A stretch of 64,000 bases of DNA from Starkeya sp. ORNL1. GTDB taxonomy: Bacteria; Pseudomonadota; Alphaproteobacteria; Rhizobiales; Xanthobacteraceae. A model generated the notes under the pieces. That model had not been told where the DNA came from, made no database searches, and saw only the letters and a list, made by a program, of their open reading frames with translations. The stretch lies in the NCBI RefSeq assembly GCF_012971745.1, contig NZ_CP048834.1, forward strand, positions 1,860,001 to 1,924,000. Reading direction: 5' to 3'. This document shows positions 1 through 8,049 of the stretch, in pieces (within the stretch, counting starts at the first letter, position 1; every line of letters starts with the position of its first letter). The position numbers and the translations under genes are program-made.

Positions 1-1397
1 GCGATCTCGCCGATGGCGTAGGAATGGCCGCCGTCGCCGGAGACGGTGATCACCCGCCCGCCGCGCCCGCGGGTCTGCTGCACCGCGCCGGCGCCGATCG
101 CCGCGGGTATCGCATAGCCGAGGCCGCCCTGCCCGCGTGCATAGAGGAACCGCCGCCCCGGCTCGGTGGCCGGGATATAGGCGCCGATCCAGCCCGCCGA
201 CCAGCTGGCGTCGGAGATCACCACATCATCGGGCGTCAGCCGCTCGGCGAGCGCCTGCATGACGCGGGGCGGCTGGATCGGCACGCTCGAACTCGATACC
301 TCCGAGGCGATCCGTGCGGCATGGGTAGCCTTCACCTCGGCGATCTTGCCCGCCCAGGCGGTGCGCGCGGGCGCTTTCAGCAGCGGATCGAGCGCCTCAA
401 GCGTCTCGGCGACATCGCCGCACAGCGCGACCGTGGGGCGGAAGGTGCGGCCATGTTCGAGCGGGTCGGCATCGATGGTGATCGTCGCCTGCCCCGCCGT
501 CGGCAGGGTCCAGTTCATCGCAGTATTCTGGCTCGCCTTGGACCCGCACCAGACCAGGAGGTCGGCGTGCTTGATCAGCTCGATGGCCGCGCCAGAGCCG
601 AGCGGATTGAGGATGCCGGCCGCGTAATCGCGTGTCTCCGGCACCGCACCCTTGCCGGACAGGCTGGTCACCACCAGCGGCTTCACCCGGTCGGCGATGC
701 GGGTGAGAAGCTCGGTCGCCGACGCCCCATGCACGCCACCACCGGCGATGATCGCCGGCCGCTGCGCGCGGTTGATCAACTCCGCCGCCGCCTCGATGTC
801 AGCAGCGGGCGGAGCATAGCGCAGCGACGGGGCACGGATGTTGCGGGCGTCGACCACCGGCCGGATCTTCTCCTCGTCCCACTCCGCGTCCATGATGTCG
901 TGCGGGATGATCAGCGCGACCGGACCCGGCCGCGGCGCGGTGGCGACGCGGAAGGCGCTGCGGATCAGGTCCGGCAGCGCGGTGATGCTCGGCACCAGAT
1001 AGGTCGCCTTGGTGATCGGCTGCAGGAACGCGACCTGGTCCATGCCTTGCGAGGCGACGCCCTTGGCGCGCAGCGACAGCCAGTCGAGCGGCAGTTCGCC
1101 GACGATCGCCACCATCGGGATCGAGGCGTTGAGCGCCTCGACCAGCCCGTCCGGCAGCTTGGTGGTGCCCGGTCCCACGGTCACGTCGCACACGCCGACC
1201 TTGCCGGTGAGACGGGCATAGGCATCGGCAGCATAGGCTGAGGAGCGCTCGTCGCGGACCAGCACATGCCGGATGGCGGGCGAGCGGCGGGCGATGCCGT
1301 CATGCAGTGCCGTGGTCTGGCCGCCCGGCATGCCGAAGACGGTATCCACCTGATATTGCAGCAGCATTTCCGCCACGAGGTCGCCGATATGCGCCAT
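1..1397 (-). CDS. ThDP-dependent enzyme, acetolactate synthase-like (3' end outside window)
   Basis: About 465 codons are visible; the family usually has 540-600, and the gene leaves the window at base 1. The N-terminal part shows the pyrimidine-binding domain with GMPGGQ near residue 20 and the conserved glutamate in the RDERSSAYAADAYAR stretch. A central Rossmann-like domain follows, and the start of the ThDP/metal motif (SGDGGHSYAIGE) is at the very edge. Enzymes of this family decarboxylate or ligate 2-oxo acids using thiamine diphosphate. The start ATG at 1397 gives the normal family N-terminus. It lies 50 bp downstream of the kinase gene on the same strand, so both are probably one transcript. 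Substrate is not deducible; acetolactate synthase is only the nearest family name. Confidence 0.85.
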   Translation of the reverse strand, partial: MAHIGDLVAEMLLQYQVDTVFGMPGGQTTALHDGIARRSPAIRHVLVRDERSSAYAADAYARLTGKVGVCDVTVGPGTTKLPDGLVEALNASIPMVAIVGELPLDWLSLRAKGVASQGMDQVAFLQPITKATYLVPSITALPDLIRSAFRVATAPRPGPVALIIPHDIMDAEWDEEKIRPVVDARNIRAPSLRYAPPAADIEAAAELINRAQRPAIIAGGGVHGASATELLTRIADRVKPLVVTSLSGKGAVPETRDYAAGILNPLGSGAAIELIKHADLLVWCGSKASQNTAMNWTLPTAGQATITIDADPLEHGRTFRPTVALCGDVAETLEALDPLLKAPARTAWAGKIAEVKATHAARIASEVSSSSVPIQPPRVMQALAERLTPDDVVISDASWSAGWIGAYIPATEPGRRFLYARGQGGLGYAIPAAIGAGAVQQTRGRGGRVITVSGDGGHSYAIGEI

Positions 1398-1447
1398 TGT
1401 CGAGAAACTCCGTCAGATCGAATGAAGAGGCGCCCGCGCGCACGTCG

Positions 1448-2959
1448 TCAGGCGTGCGGCCAATGGGCGGCGAGCGTGCGGGTCACATCGCGGAAGGTGG
1501 CGTATTTGCGCTCGTAGAAGCCGCGGCGATCAGCCGAGGGCTCGTAGCGCCGGCGCACGCGGACCATGCGCGACACCGCCGTCTCGAAATCGGGATAGGC
1601 GCCGATGGCGACGGCCGAGGCGATCGCCACCCCTTGGGCACCGAGCTCGGTTCCATCCGTGACCTCGACCGGCAGGCCGAGCACATCGGCGAAGATCTGC
1701 CCCCAGATCGCGCTGCGGGAGGCGCCACCAGCCAGACGGATCACCTTCGGACGGGCCGCATCCGGACCGGAGAGCAGCACGTCGATGTCCATCTTGTGGG
1801 CGAAGGCGACGCCCTCGAAAATGGCCCGGAGCACGTCGCCCAGCACGTCCGAGCGCTTGACGCCGAGCAGGCCGGCCGGTGCGCCGCCGGGACCGCCGAA
1901 CAGATAGGGGAAGAACAGGATGTTGTTCTCGCGGTCGAGCGCCGAGGTGATCATGTCGCTGCAGACGTCGTAGAAGGATTGCCCGGCCGCGACCGCGCGC
2001 GCCGCCTCGCCGTCGAGGATCTCGCGACAGAACCACTCGAAATTGCTGGCCGACGTCGCCGCGCCCTCGGTGGCGAGCATCTGCCCGGCGATTGGATAGG
2101 GCATCTGCAGGAACGGCATCACGCTGGTGCGCGGCGTCTGGTGCAGCGTCGAATTGATGCTGAAGGTACCGGCGATCATGCTGAGCTGTTCGGAGCCGGT
2201 GACGCCCGAGGCGATGGCCGCGGCGGTCACGTCCACCAGTCCGCGCACCACCGGGGTGCCGGGCAGCAGCCCCGTCAGCCGCGCGGCCTCATCGGTCACC
2301 CCAGCTGCGACCTCCGCGGAGGGGCCGATCGGCGGCATGCGATCGAGCCATCCGGCAATGCCGAGATCCTCGAACACGCCGGGGACATAGGCCCCCTTCT
2401 CGACGTCGATCACCCCGCCAATGCCGCCATCGGTCGGATCTGTGGACCGGTCGCCGGTCAGCTTGGCGCGCAGGAAATCCTTGCAATAGAGGACATTGGC
2501 GGTCCGCGGGAGGGTCTCGGGCTCGTACCTGGAAAACCACGCCATCAGCGCGGTCGACTGGCCCGGCCAGATGCGCTGCTGGACCCGCGCGGCGACGGAG
2601 GCGGCGAGGCCCGAGGCCTCCCATTCCGCGATCATCGCCGCCGAGCGGCTGTCGGTGGACACCACGCCCGGACGCACCGGGTCGCCATCCTTGTCGACCA
2701 GATAGATGCCGCTGCCATAGCCGGAGGCTGAGACGGCCTGGACATCGGCGGGGTCGATCCCCGTCGTCTCGATCAGCGCCTGCACGGATTCGCAGGTCGC
2801 CCGCCACATCCGCTCCGGATCGCGCTCGGTGTGCCCTGGCGCTGGAAACAGCATCTGGTTGGGGCGACGCTCGCAGGCCAGCTCGCGCCCCTCCATGTCG
2901 AAGAGGGCGGCCTTGGTCATGGTTCCACCGGCGTCAATGCCGATCAGGCATTCGCGCAT
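1448..2959 (-). CDS. FGGY-family carbohydrate/polyol kinase
   Basis: 503 residues, normal for the family. The N-terminus has the phosphate-binding loop GIDAGGTMTK (residues 7-16), the middle has the VSTDSRSAAM segment, and the C-terminal domain carries the ATP-binding LAGGASRSAIWGQIFADV stretch. FGGY kinases phosphorylate a sugar or polyol with ATP in the cytosol. A purine-rich ribosome site (GGGGAGGAAAT) precedes the ATG. It is divergent from a GlpD-like dehydrogenase, an arrangement reminiscent of erythritol use (EryA kinase plus EryB dehydrogenase), but the ThDP enzyme and the GntR regulator do not match the classical ery operon. The substrate remains open. Confidence 0.9.
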   Translation of the reverse strand: MRECLIGIDAGGTMTKAALFDMEGRELACERRPNQMLFPAPGHTERDPERMWRATCESVQALIETTGIDPADVQAVSASGYGSGIYLVDKDGDPVRPGVVSTDSRSAAMIAEWEASGLAASVAARVQQRIWPGQSTALMAWFSRYEPETLPRTANVLYCKDFLRAKLTGDRSTDPTDGGIGGVIDVEKGAYVPGVFEDLGIAGWLDRMPPIGPSAEVAAGVTDEAARLTGLLPGTPVVRGLVDVTAAAIASGVTGSEQLSMIAGTFSINSTLHQTPRTSVMPFLQMPYPIAGQMLATEGAATSASNFEWFCREILDGEAARAVAAGQSFYDVCSDMITSALDRENNILFFPYLFGGPGGAPAGLLGVKRSDVLGDVLRAIFEGVAFAHKMDIDVLLSGPDAARPKVIRLAGGASRSAIWGQIFADVLGLPVEVTDGTELGAQGVAIASAVAIGAYPDFETAVSRMVRVRRRYEPSADRRGFYERKYATFRDVTRTLAAHWPHA

Positions 2960-3011
2960 ATTTCCTCCCCAGTGCGGTCAAGGCCGCGGCGGCCCCGTTT
3001 CTTCAGGGCTC

Positions 3012-3029
3012 AACACGTAATTACATGTT
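3012..3029. promoter_or_regulatory. Dyad, candidate GntR operator in divergent promoter region
   Basis: AACACGTAATTACATGTT is an 18-bp near-perfect inverted repeat around the core GTAATTAC. It sits 53 bp upstream of the kinase start and in the shared region between the kinase and the dehydrogenase/GntR genes. Size and symmetry suit a HutC-type GntR dimer. Binding by the regulator at 4993 is inference. A second short dyad (ATTGC-GCT-GCAAT) lies at 3090-3102. No gene is seen in 2960-3250. Confidence 0.5.
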
Positions 3030-3246
3030 AGCTTATCCTGATCCCTCCAACCGTCAATCGGTAAAGGCAATCGACTGCGGAAATTCAATATTGCGCTGCA
3101 ATAATCAATATTTGCCAGGAGATCGCTCGACGTCGGTTGATCGACGTTCGGCTATCTTATAATAACAAGTTAGGACCGCATCTCGCGGCATCCCGCGGGC
3201 AGGACGGCTCGTTTCAACCCAGCCGCGCGCGTGCCCGCGCCCCATC

Positions 3247-3300
3247 CCTGATGTCGGAGTGCCTGATGTCGGAGTGCCTGATGTCGGAGCCCCTGATGCG
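3247..3300 (+). repeat. Tandem 15-bp repeat of Shine-Dalgarno plus ATG
   Basis: The unit CCTGATGTCGGAGTG occurs at 3247, 3262 and, with two changes at its end, 3277; a fourth partial copy starts at 3292. All units are in the same frame and give ATGs at 3251, 3266, 3281 and 3296. Each of the last three ATGs is preceded by GGAG with exactly 6 bases between, so the array stacks several usable translation starts. The unit is a multiple of three, so copy-number change would keep the frame. Confidence 0.85.
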
Positions 3301-4993
3301 GTCTCGCGATTCCGTTCTCGAAAGCCTGCGCACCGGCCCTCACCCCGAGATTCTCATTGTCGGCGCCGGCATAAACGGCGTCGGGGTCTATTGGGATCTC
3401 GCCCTTCAGGGTGTGCCGGCGCTGCTGGTCGATCGCGGCGACGTCTGCTCGGGGACGAGCTCGGCCTCCTCGCGACTGATTCATGGCGGCGTGCGCTATC
3501 TGGAGATCGGCGAGTTCGCCCTCGTCCGCGAATCCGTCGCGGAGCGCAATCGCCTGCTGCGGGACGCGCCGCATTATGTCCGCCCGATCCCCGTCTGGGT
3601 GCCGATCGACAGCCTGCTCGGCGGCGCCCTGGCGTCGGTCGGACGCTTCCTGAAGCTGGTGCGCAAGCCCGGCCGCAAGGGGGCGATGGTGGTGAAGCTC
3701 GGCCTCATGGTCTACGACCTGTTCGGGCGGCGCGACCGCACCATGCCGGATCATCGCATGGTCGCCTCAGCGGAATTCTGCCGCGCCTTGCCCGACCTCT
3801 CGCCATCCACCCGCTACATGGCGGAATTCTACGATGCCCGGCTGACGGCGCCGGAGCGGCTCGGGCTCGAACTGGTCGCCGACGCCGAGAAGGCCTGCCC
3901 CGCCTCGCTGGCGGCGACCTATGTGAGCCTGGTCGGCGGCGACGGCGACGCGGTGGTGCTGGAAGATACGCTGACGGGCGAACGGTTCGAGGTGTCGCCG
4001 AAGCTGGTGGTGAACTGCTCCGGCGCCTGGGTCGACCGCACCGATCCCCCGCTCGGCATCGAGGAGCGGCTGATCGGGGGCACCAAGGGCTCGCACCTGG
4101 TGCTCGACCACCCCGACTTCGCTGCCCGGCTCGATGGCCGCATGCTCTATTTCGAGACCGAGGACCACCGCATCTGCCTCGCCTACCCGCTCGACGAGCG
4201 CCGCGTCCTGCTCGGCACCACCGATATCCGCACCGACGATCCCGAGGACACGGTGTGCAGCGCGCAGGAGGTCGACTACCTGTTCGAGGTCATGCGCGCG
4301 GTGATGCCGGACCTGGTGCTCGACAAGGGGCAGATCGTCTTCACCTATGCCGGCATCCGTCCGCTGCCGGCCAGCGACCAGGTCGCCGGCGCCATCAGCC
4401 GCGACCATTCGGTGCGGGTGTTCGAGCCGGATGGCGGCCGGCGCTTTCCGGTCCTCACCCTCGTCGGGGGCAAATGGACGACCTTCCGCCCCTGCGCCGA
4501 GCAGATCGTCGACATGGTGCTGGCACGGCTTGGCCATGAGCGGAAAGTCTCCACCGCAGGCATCGGCATCGGCGGCGGCGAGGGATTTCCGCGCAGCGAG
4601 GACGAGCGCAACCGGCTGGTCGCCGACCTCGCCCGCCGGAACCGGCTGCCGGCCGGCCGCATCGAGGTTCTGCTCGATCGCTATGGCATGCGGGCGCTCG
4701 ACCGGGTCGAGCCGTTGCCGGTCGGGGGCCTGGGGATGCTGGCGAACGTGCCCGGCTATTCGTCTGCGGAATTAGCGGCTATAGCAAAAAACGAACGCGT
4801 CGCGACCTTGTCCGACGTCGTTCTGCGGCGAACGCAGATCGGTCTGCTCGGGCTCGCCACTCCCGCGGCGATTGCCGAACTCGCGGCCGTGGTGGGCGCC
4901 GCCCTCGGCTGGTCGGCCGCCCGCATCGACGACGAGATCAGTCGAACTTCACGACTGCTCGCCACGCGACATGGGGTTCCGGGCCGCACCTGA
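3296..4993 (+). CDS. GlpD-like FAD-dependent polyol-phosphate dehydrogenase
   Basis: The chosen start (565 residues) is the last of four in-frame ATGs in a tandem repeat; upstream ATGs at 3251, 3266 and 3281 would add 5-15 residues. The N-terminal dinucleotide fold is ILIVGAGINGVGVYWDLA, followed by the GlpD signature with SSRLIHGGVRYLE and the C-terminal GGKWTTFRPCAE motif. Such enzymes oxidise glycerol 3-phosphate or, as in EryB, erythritol phosphate, and pass electrons to quinone at the inner membrane. The stop overlaps the next start (TGATG), so it is translationally coupled to the GntR gene. With the divergent kinase it likely performs step two of a polyol pathway. It could also be ordinary glycerol 3-phosphate dehydrogenase, although no glpF or glpR is nearby. 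Confidence 0.88.
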   Translation: MRSRDSVLESLRTGPHPEILIVGAGINGVGVYWDLALQGVPALLVDRGDVCSGTSSASSRLIHGGVRYLEIGEFALVRESVAERNRLLRDAPHYVRPIPVWVPIDSLLGGALASVGRFLKLVRKPGRKGAMVVKLGLMVYDLFGRRDRTMPDHRMVASAEFCRALPDLSPSTRYMAEFYDARLTAPERLGLELVADAEKACPASLAATYVSLVGGDGDAVVLEDTLTGERFEVSPKLVVNCSGAWVDRTDPPLGIEERLIGGTKGSHLVLDHPDFAARLDGRMLYFETEDHRICLAYPLDERRVLLGTTDIRTDDPEDTVCSAQEVDYLFEVMRAVMPDLVLDKGQIVFTYAGIRPLPASDQVAGAISRDHSVRVFEPDGGRRFPVLTLVGGKWTTFRPCAEQIVDMVLARLGHERKVSTAGIGIGGGEGFPRSEDERNRLVADLARRNRLPAGRIEVLLDRYGMRALDRVEPLPVGGLGMLANVPGYSSAELAAIAKNERVATLSDVVLRRTQIGLLGLATPAAIAELAAVVGAALGWSAARIDDEISRTSRLLATRHGVPGRT

Positions 4994-5790
4994 TGGCGAA
5001 TGCACGACAAAAGACGACGGAACCACCCGACGCCCGCCCGAAGCTCGGCTCCGGCCTGTCCGGGCTGCAGACCGGCACCGGCACGCCGCTCTGGTCGCAG
5101 GTCAAGACCGCGCTGATGACGCTGATCACGACCGAGAAGCTATCCGAGCACGCCCGGCTGCCCTCGGAAGCCGAGCTTTGCGAGCATTTCGGCGTGTCGC
5201 GCACCGTGGTACGCGAGGCCCTGAACCAGCTCGTATTCGAGCGGGTGATCTACAAGCTGCAGGGCAAGGGCGCCTTCGTCTCGGCCCGCCGCGACGAACA
5301 GGACTTCCTGGGCTCGAACATCGGCTTTTCCGGCGAGCTTCACGACAAGAACCGCGCCGTGACCCGGCACATCCTGCGCCAGGAGCTCGAGGCGCCGTCC
5401 GAGCGCGCGAGGCGCATGCTGCAATTGCAACCGGACGAGAAGCTGGTTCTCCGGCTCGACCGCGTTCTCAGCGTCGACGGCGTTCCGCGTATCCTGGTCC
5501 ACACCTCGCTGGTCGCCCGGCACGTACCCGGCATGGAGCAGGTGCCGATGCACAATCGCTCGCTCTACGACACGCTGTCGCGTCAGTACGGCATCACCAT
5601 GCGCCGCGCGGAGCGCTGGCTGGAGGCGGTGGCGGCGACGGCGGATCAGGCGCGGCTGCTCGGCGTCGCCGACGGCGCCCCGCTGATCGCGATCGAATCG
5701 GTCGGCTTCATGGATGGCGGGTTGCCGATGGAATATTACACGGCCTTCTACCGCACCGATCAGTCACGCCTGCATTTCATGGTGTCGTGA
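4993..5790 (+). CDS. GntR-family regulator, HutC/UTRA subfamily
   Basis: 265 residues. A winged helix with LPSEAELCEHFGVSRTVVREALNQL (about residues 55-80) is followed by GKGAFV at the wing, and a C-terminal UTRA ligand-binding domain ends in YYTAFYRTDQSRLHF. UTRA regulators usually bind a sugar phosphate or a related small acid and act as repressors. It overlaps the dehydrogenase stop by one base and is co-transcribed, suggesting feedback on the divergent kinase/dehydrogenase promoters through a dyad such as 3012-3029. Confidence 0.9.
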   Translation: MANARQKTTEPPDARPKLGSGLSGLQTGTGTPLWSQVKTALMTLITTEKLSEHARLPSEAELCEHFGVSRTVVREALNQLVFERVIYKLQGKGAFVSARRDEQDFLGSNIGFSGELHDKNRAVTRHILRQELEAPSERARRMLQLQPDEKLVLRLDRVLSVDGVPRILVHTSLVARHVPGMEQVPMHNRSLYDTLSRQYGITMRRAERWLEAVAATADQARLLGVADGAPLIAIESVGFMDGGLPMEYYTAFYRTDQSRLHFMVS

Positions 5791-5841
5791 GCATCGATCG
5801 CGCGCACGCTGGCCCGCCTGATCACCATGCCGGGCGCGCTC

Positions 5842-6231
5842 TCAGGTTTGCGATTCCAGATTCCCGACCGGTGCCAGGTTGTCGACCTCATCGTCGGTGA
5901 ACAGCCGCGAGCGCGTCAGGAAACGCACGTCGCGGCCATTCTCCAGCGAGAACATGCCGCCGCGCCCCGGCACCACGTCGATGATGAGCTGGGTATGCTT
6001 CCAGTATTCGAACTGCGACGGGCTCATATAGAACGGCGCACCGCCGATCTCGCCCATGCGGACGTCGCGATCGCCGACGATGAAATCGCCCTGCCCGTAG
6101 CACATTGGCGAGGAGCCGTCGCAGCAGCCGCCGGACTGGTGGAACAGCAGCGGCCCGTGCTCGGCGCGCAGCGTCTCGATGAGGTCGAGCGCCGCCGGGG
6201 TCGCGGTGACGCGCAGGATCGGCGCGGGCAT
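5842..6231 (-). CDS. DUF779 protein, partner of aldehyde dehydrogenase
   Basis: 129 residues from the ATG at 6231, which has GGGAG seven bases upstream; a GTG at 6237 is an alternative. The family hallmark FHQSGGCCDGSSPMCY (two adjacent cysteines and one more) is present, as is the conserved C-terminal GRGGMFSLENGRDVRFLTRSR region. DUF779 genes typically sit directly behind AldB/ExaC-type aldehyde dehydrogenase genes, as here; their biochemical role is not established. It follows the dehydrogenase gene after a strong hairpin and ends convergently with the GntR gene. Confidence 0.88.
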   Translation of the reverse strand: MPAPILRVTATPAALDLIETLRAEHGPLLFHQSGGCCDGSSPMCYGQGDFIVGDRDVRMGEIGGAPFYMSPSQFEYWKHTQLIIDVVPGRGGMFSLENGRDVRFLTRSRLFTDDEVDNLAPVGNLESQT

Positions 6232-6252
6232 GAACACTCTCCCTGGAGCCTC

Positions 6253-6274
6253 GCCCCCGGCCCGTGCCGGGGGC
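6253..6274 (-). repeat. Intercistronic GC hairpin
   Basis: A perfect 9-bp stem, GCCCCCGGC, loop CCGT, then GCCGGGGGC, lies in the 60-bp spacer between the aldehyde dehydrogenase stop and the DUF779 start. There is no T-tract, so an mRNA-stabilising or attenuating element is more likely than a full terminator. The shape resembles the palindrome at 32399-32428. Confidence 0.7.
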
Positions 6275-6291
6275 GTGCTTGTGTCGTTCGC

Positions 6292-7809
6292 TCAGAAGAA
6301 GCCGAGCTTCTTCGGGCTGTAGCTGACCAGCAGGTTCTTGGTCTGCTGATAATGGTCGAGCATCATCTTGTGGTTCTCGCGCCCGATGCCGGACTGCTTG
6401 TAGCCGCCGAACGCCGCGTGCGCGGGATAGGCGTGGTAGCAGTTCGTCCACACCCGGCCCGCCTGGATGGCGCGGCCGAAGCGATAGGCCCGGTTGCCGT
6501 CGCGGGTCCACACGCCGGCGCCCAGGCCATAGAGCGTGTCGTTGGCGATGGAGAGCGCCTCGTCCTCGTCCTTGAAGGTCGCGACCGAGACGACCGGCCC
6601 GAAAATCTCCTCCTGGAAGATGCGCATCTTGTTGTGGCCCTTGAACACGGTCGGCTTGACGTAGTAGCCGCCGGCAAGGTCGCCGCCGAGATTGTTGCGC
6701 TCGCCACCGGTGAGCACCTTGGCGCCTTCCTGCTTGCCGATGTCGATATAGGACAGGATCTTCTCGAGCTGCTCGGAAGAGGCCTGCGCGCCGATCATGG
6801 TTGCCGGATCGAGCGGCGAGCCCTGTACGATGGCCTCGACGCGCTTCAGCGCCTTCTCCATGAAGCGGTCATAGACGCTTTCCTGGATCAGCGCGCGGCT
6901 CGGACAGGTGCAGACCTCGCCCTGGTTCAGCGCGAACATCACGAAGCCCTCGACCGCCTTGTCGAAGAAGTCGTCGTCTTCCGCCACCACGTCGTTGAAG
7001 AAGATGTTCGGCGACTTGCCGCCCAGCTCCAGCGTCACCGGGATGAGGTTCTGGCTGGCGTACTGCATGATCAGCCGGCCCGTCGTGGTCTCGCCGGTGA
7101 AGGCGATCTTGGCGATGCGCGGCGAAGAGGCCAGCGGCTTGCCGGCCTCCAGGCCGAAGCCGTTGACGATGTTGAGCACGCCGGCCGGCAGCAGGTCGCC
7201 GATCAGCTCGGCCAGCACGAGGATGCTGGCGGGGGTCTGCTCGGCCGGCTTCAGCACCACGCAGTTTCCGGCCGCCAAAGCGGGCGCCAGCTTCCACACC
7301 GCCATCAGGATCGGGAAGTTCCACGGGATGATCTGGCCGACCACGCCGAGCGGCTCGTGGAAATGATAGGCGACGGTGTCGTGGTCGATCTCGCTGAGAT
7401 GGCCTTCCTGCGCGCGCACCGCGCCGGCGAAATAGCGGAAATGATCGATGGCGAGCGGCATGTCGGCCGCCGTGGTCTCGCGGATCGGCTTGCCATTGTC
7501 CCAGGTCTCGGCGAGCGCGAGGAGGTCGAGATTCTCCTCCATGCGATCGGCGATCCTGTTGAGGATGAGGGCGCGCTCTGCCGCGCTGCTCTTGCCCCAG
7601 GCATCCTTGGCGGCATGCGCTGCATCGAGCGCCTTCTCGATGTCGTCCTTGTCGGAGCGGGCGATCTCGCAGATCTTGCCGCCGGTGACCGGCGAGGTGT
7701 TGTCGAAATAGCGGCCATTCACCGGCTCGACGAACGCGCCGCCGATATAATTGCCATAGCGCGCCTTGAACGGCGACTGTCGGGTGATGCTGAGTTCTGG
7801 CTTGTTCAT
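6292..7809 (-). CDS. NAD-dependent aldehyde dehydrogenase (AldB/ExaC type)
   Basis: 505 residues from the ATG at 7809, which has GGGAGGT as ribosome site. Conserved elements in order: IIPWNFP in the NAD fold, [12 protein letters not shown] with the general-base glutamate, GEVCTCPSR with the catalytic cysteine near residue 302, and the C-terminal [14 protein letters not shown]. It oxidises short-chain aldehydes such as acetaldehyde to acids, often during alcohol or acetoin metabolism. A sigma-54 promoter at 7841-7856 and the divergent AcoR-like activator indicate induced expression. The DUF779 gene follows. Confidence 0.93.
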   Translation of the reverse strand: MNKPELSITRQSPFKARYGNYIGGAFVEPVNGRYFDNTSPVTGGKICEIARSDKDDIEKALDAAHAAKDAWGKSSAAERALILNRIADRMEENLDLLALAETWDNGKPIRETTAADMPLAIDHFRYFAGAVRAQEGHLSEIDHDTVAYHFHEPLGVVGQIIPWNFPILMAVWKLAPALAAGNCVVLKPAEQTPASILVLAELIGDLLPAGVLNIVNGFGLEAGKPLASSPRIAKIAFTGETTTGRLIMQYASQNLIPVTLELGGKSPNIFFNDVVAEDDDFFDKAVEGFVMFALNQGEVCTCPSRALIQESVYDRFMEKALKRVEAIVQGSPLDPATMIGAQASSEQLEKILSYIDIGKQEGAKVLTGGERNNLGGDLAGGYYVKPTVFKGHNKMRIFQEEIFGPVVSVATFKDEDEALSIANDTLYGLGAGVWTRDGNRAYRFGRAIQAGRVWTNCYHAYPAHAAFGGYKQSGIGRENHKMMLDHYQQTKNLLVSYSPKKLGFF

Positions 7810-7840
7810 GGTTACCTCCCAAGACGGAAGACCATGCAAC

Positions 7841-7856
7841 TGCAGCGCTCGTGCCA
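7841..7856 (-). promoter_or_regulatory. Sigma-54 (-24/-12) promoter for aldehyde dehydrogenase
   Basis: Read on the minus strand the site is TGGCACGAGCGCTGCA, which fits the consensus TGGCAC-N5-TTGCA with GG and GC separated by exactly ten bases. It lies 32 bp upstream of the start codon at 7809, leaving room for a transcript start near 7830 and the ribosome site. The divergent gene encodes an activator with an intact GAFTGA loop, which independently supports a sigma-54 promoter. Confidence 0.8.
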
Positions 7857-8007
7857 CCATGATGCGGCAGCGCACAAAATCGCTACTGCGATGCGGGAGC
7901 GTATTGAAATCCAATGCTTAAGTTTTCAGGACCGAATCAACTTCGTCAGGAGGCGATGGACGCTTGCGGAAAACTAGTTATAGACTGCCGGATATAACGA
8001 CATGACC

Positions 8008-8033
8008 TGCAACATGTGTGGCTTTTTGCAACA
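8008..8033. promoter_or_regulatory. Direct repeats, candidate enhancer site for the AcoR-like activator
   Basis: TGCAACA occurs at 8008-8014 and again at 8027-8033, 19 bp apart, just upstream of the activator gene and about 150-190 bp upstream of the sigma-54 promoter. This is the usual distance for an upstream activating sequence. Assignment to the activator is inference. Confidence 0.35.
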
Positions 8034-8049
8034 CCCCGGGAGGTAGCGC

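Noticed and set aside
5827..7977. 716-codon open frame on the plus strand
   Set aside because: It lies antisense to the aldehyde dehydrogenase and DUF779 genes, which have full family motifs. Its translation is rich in R, A, E and H and has no domain, as expected for a mirror frame in GC-rich DNA.
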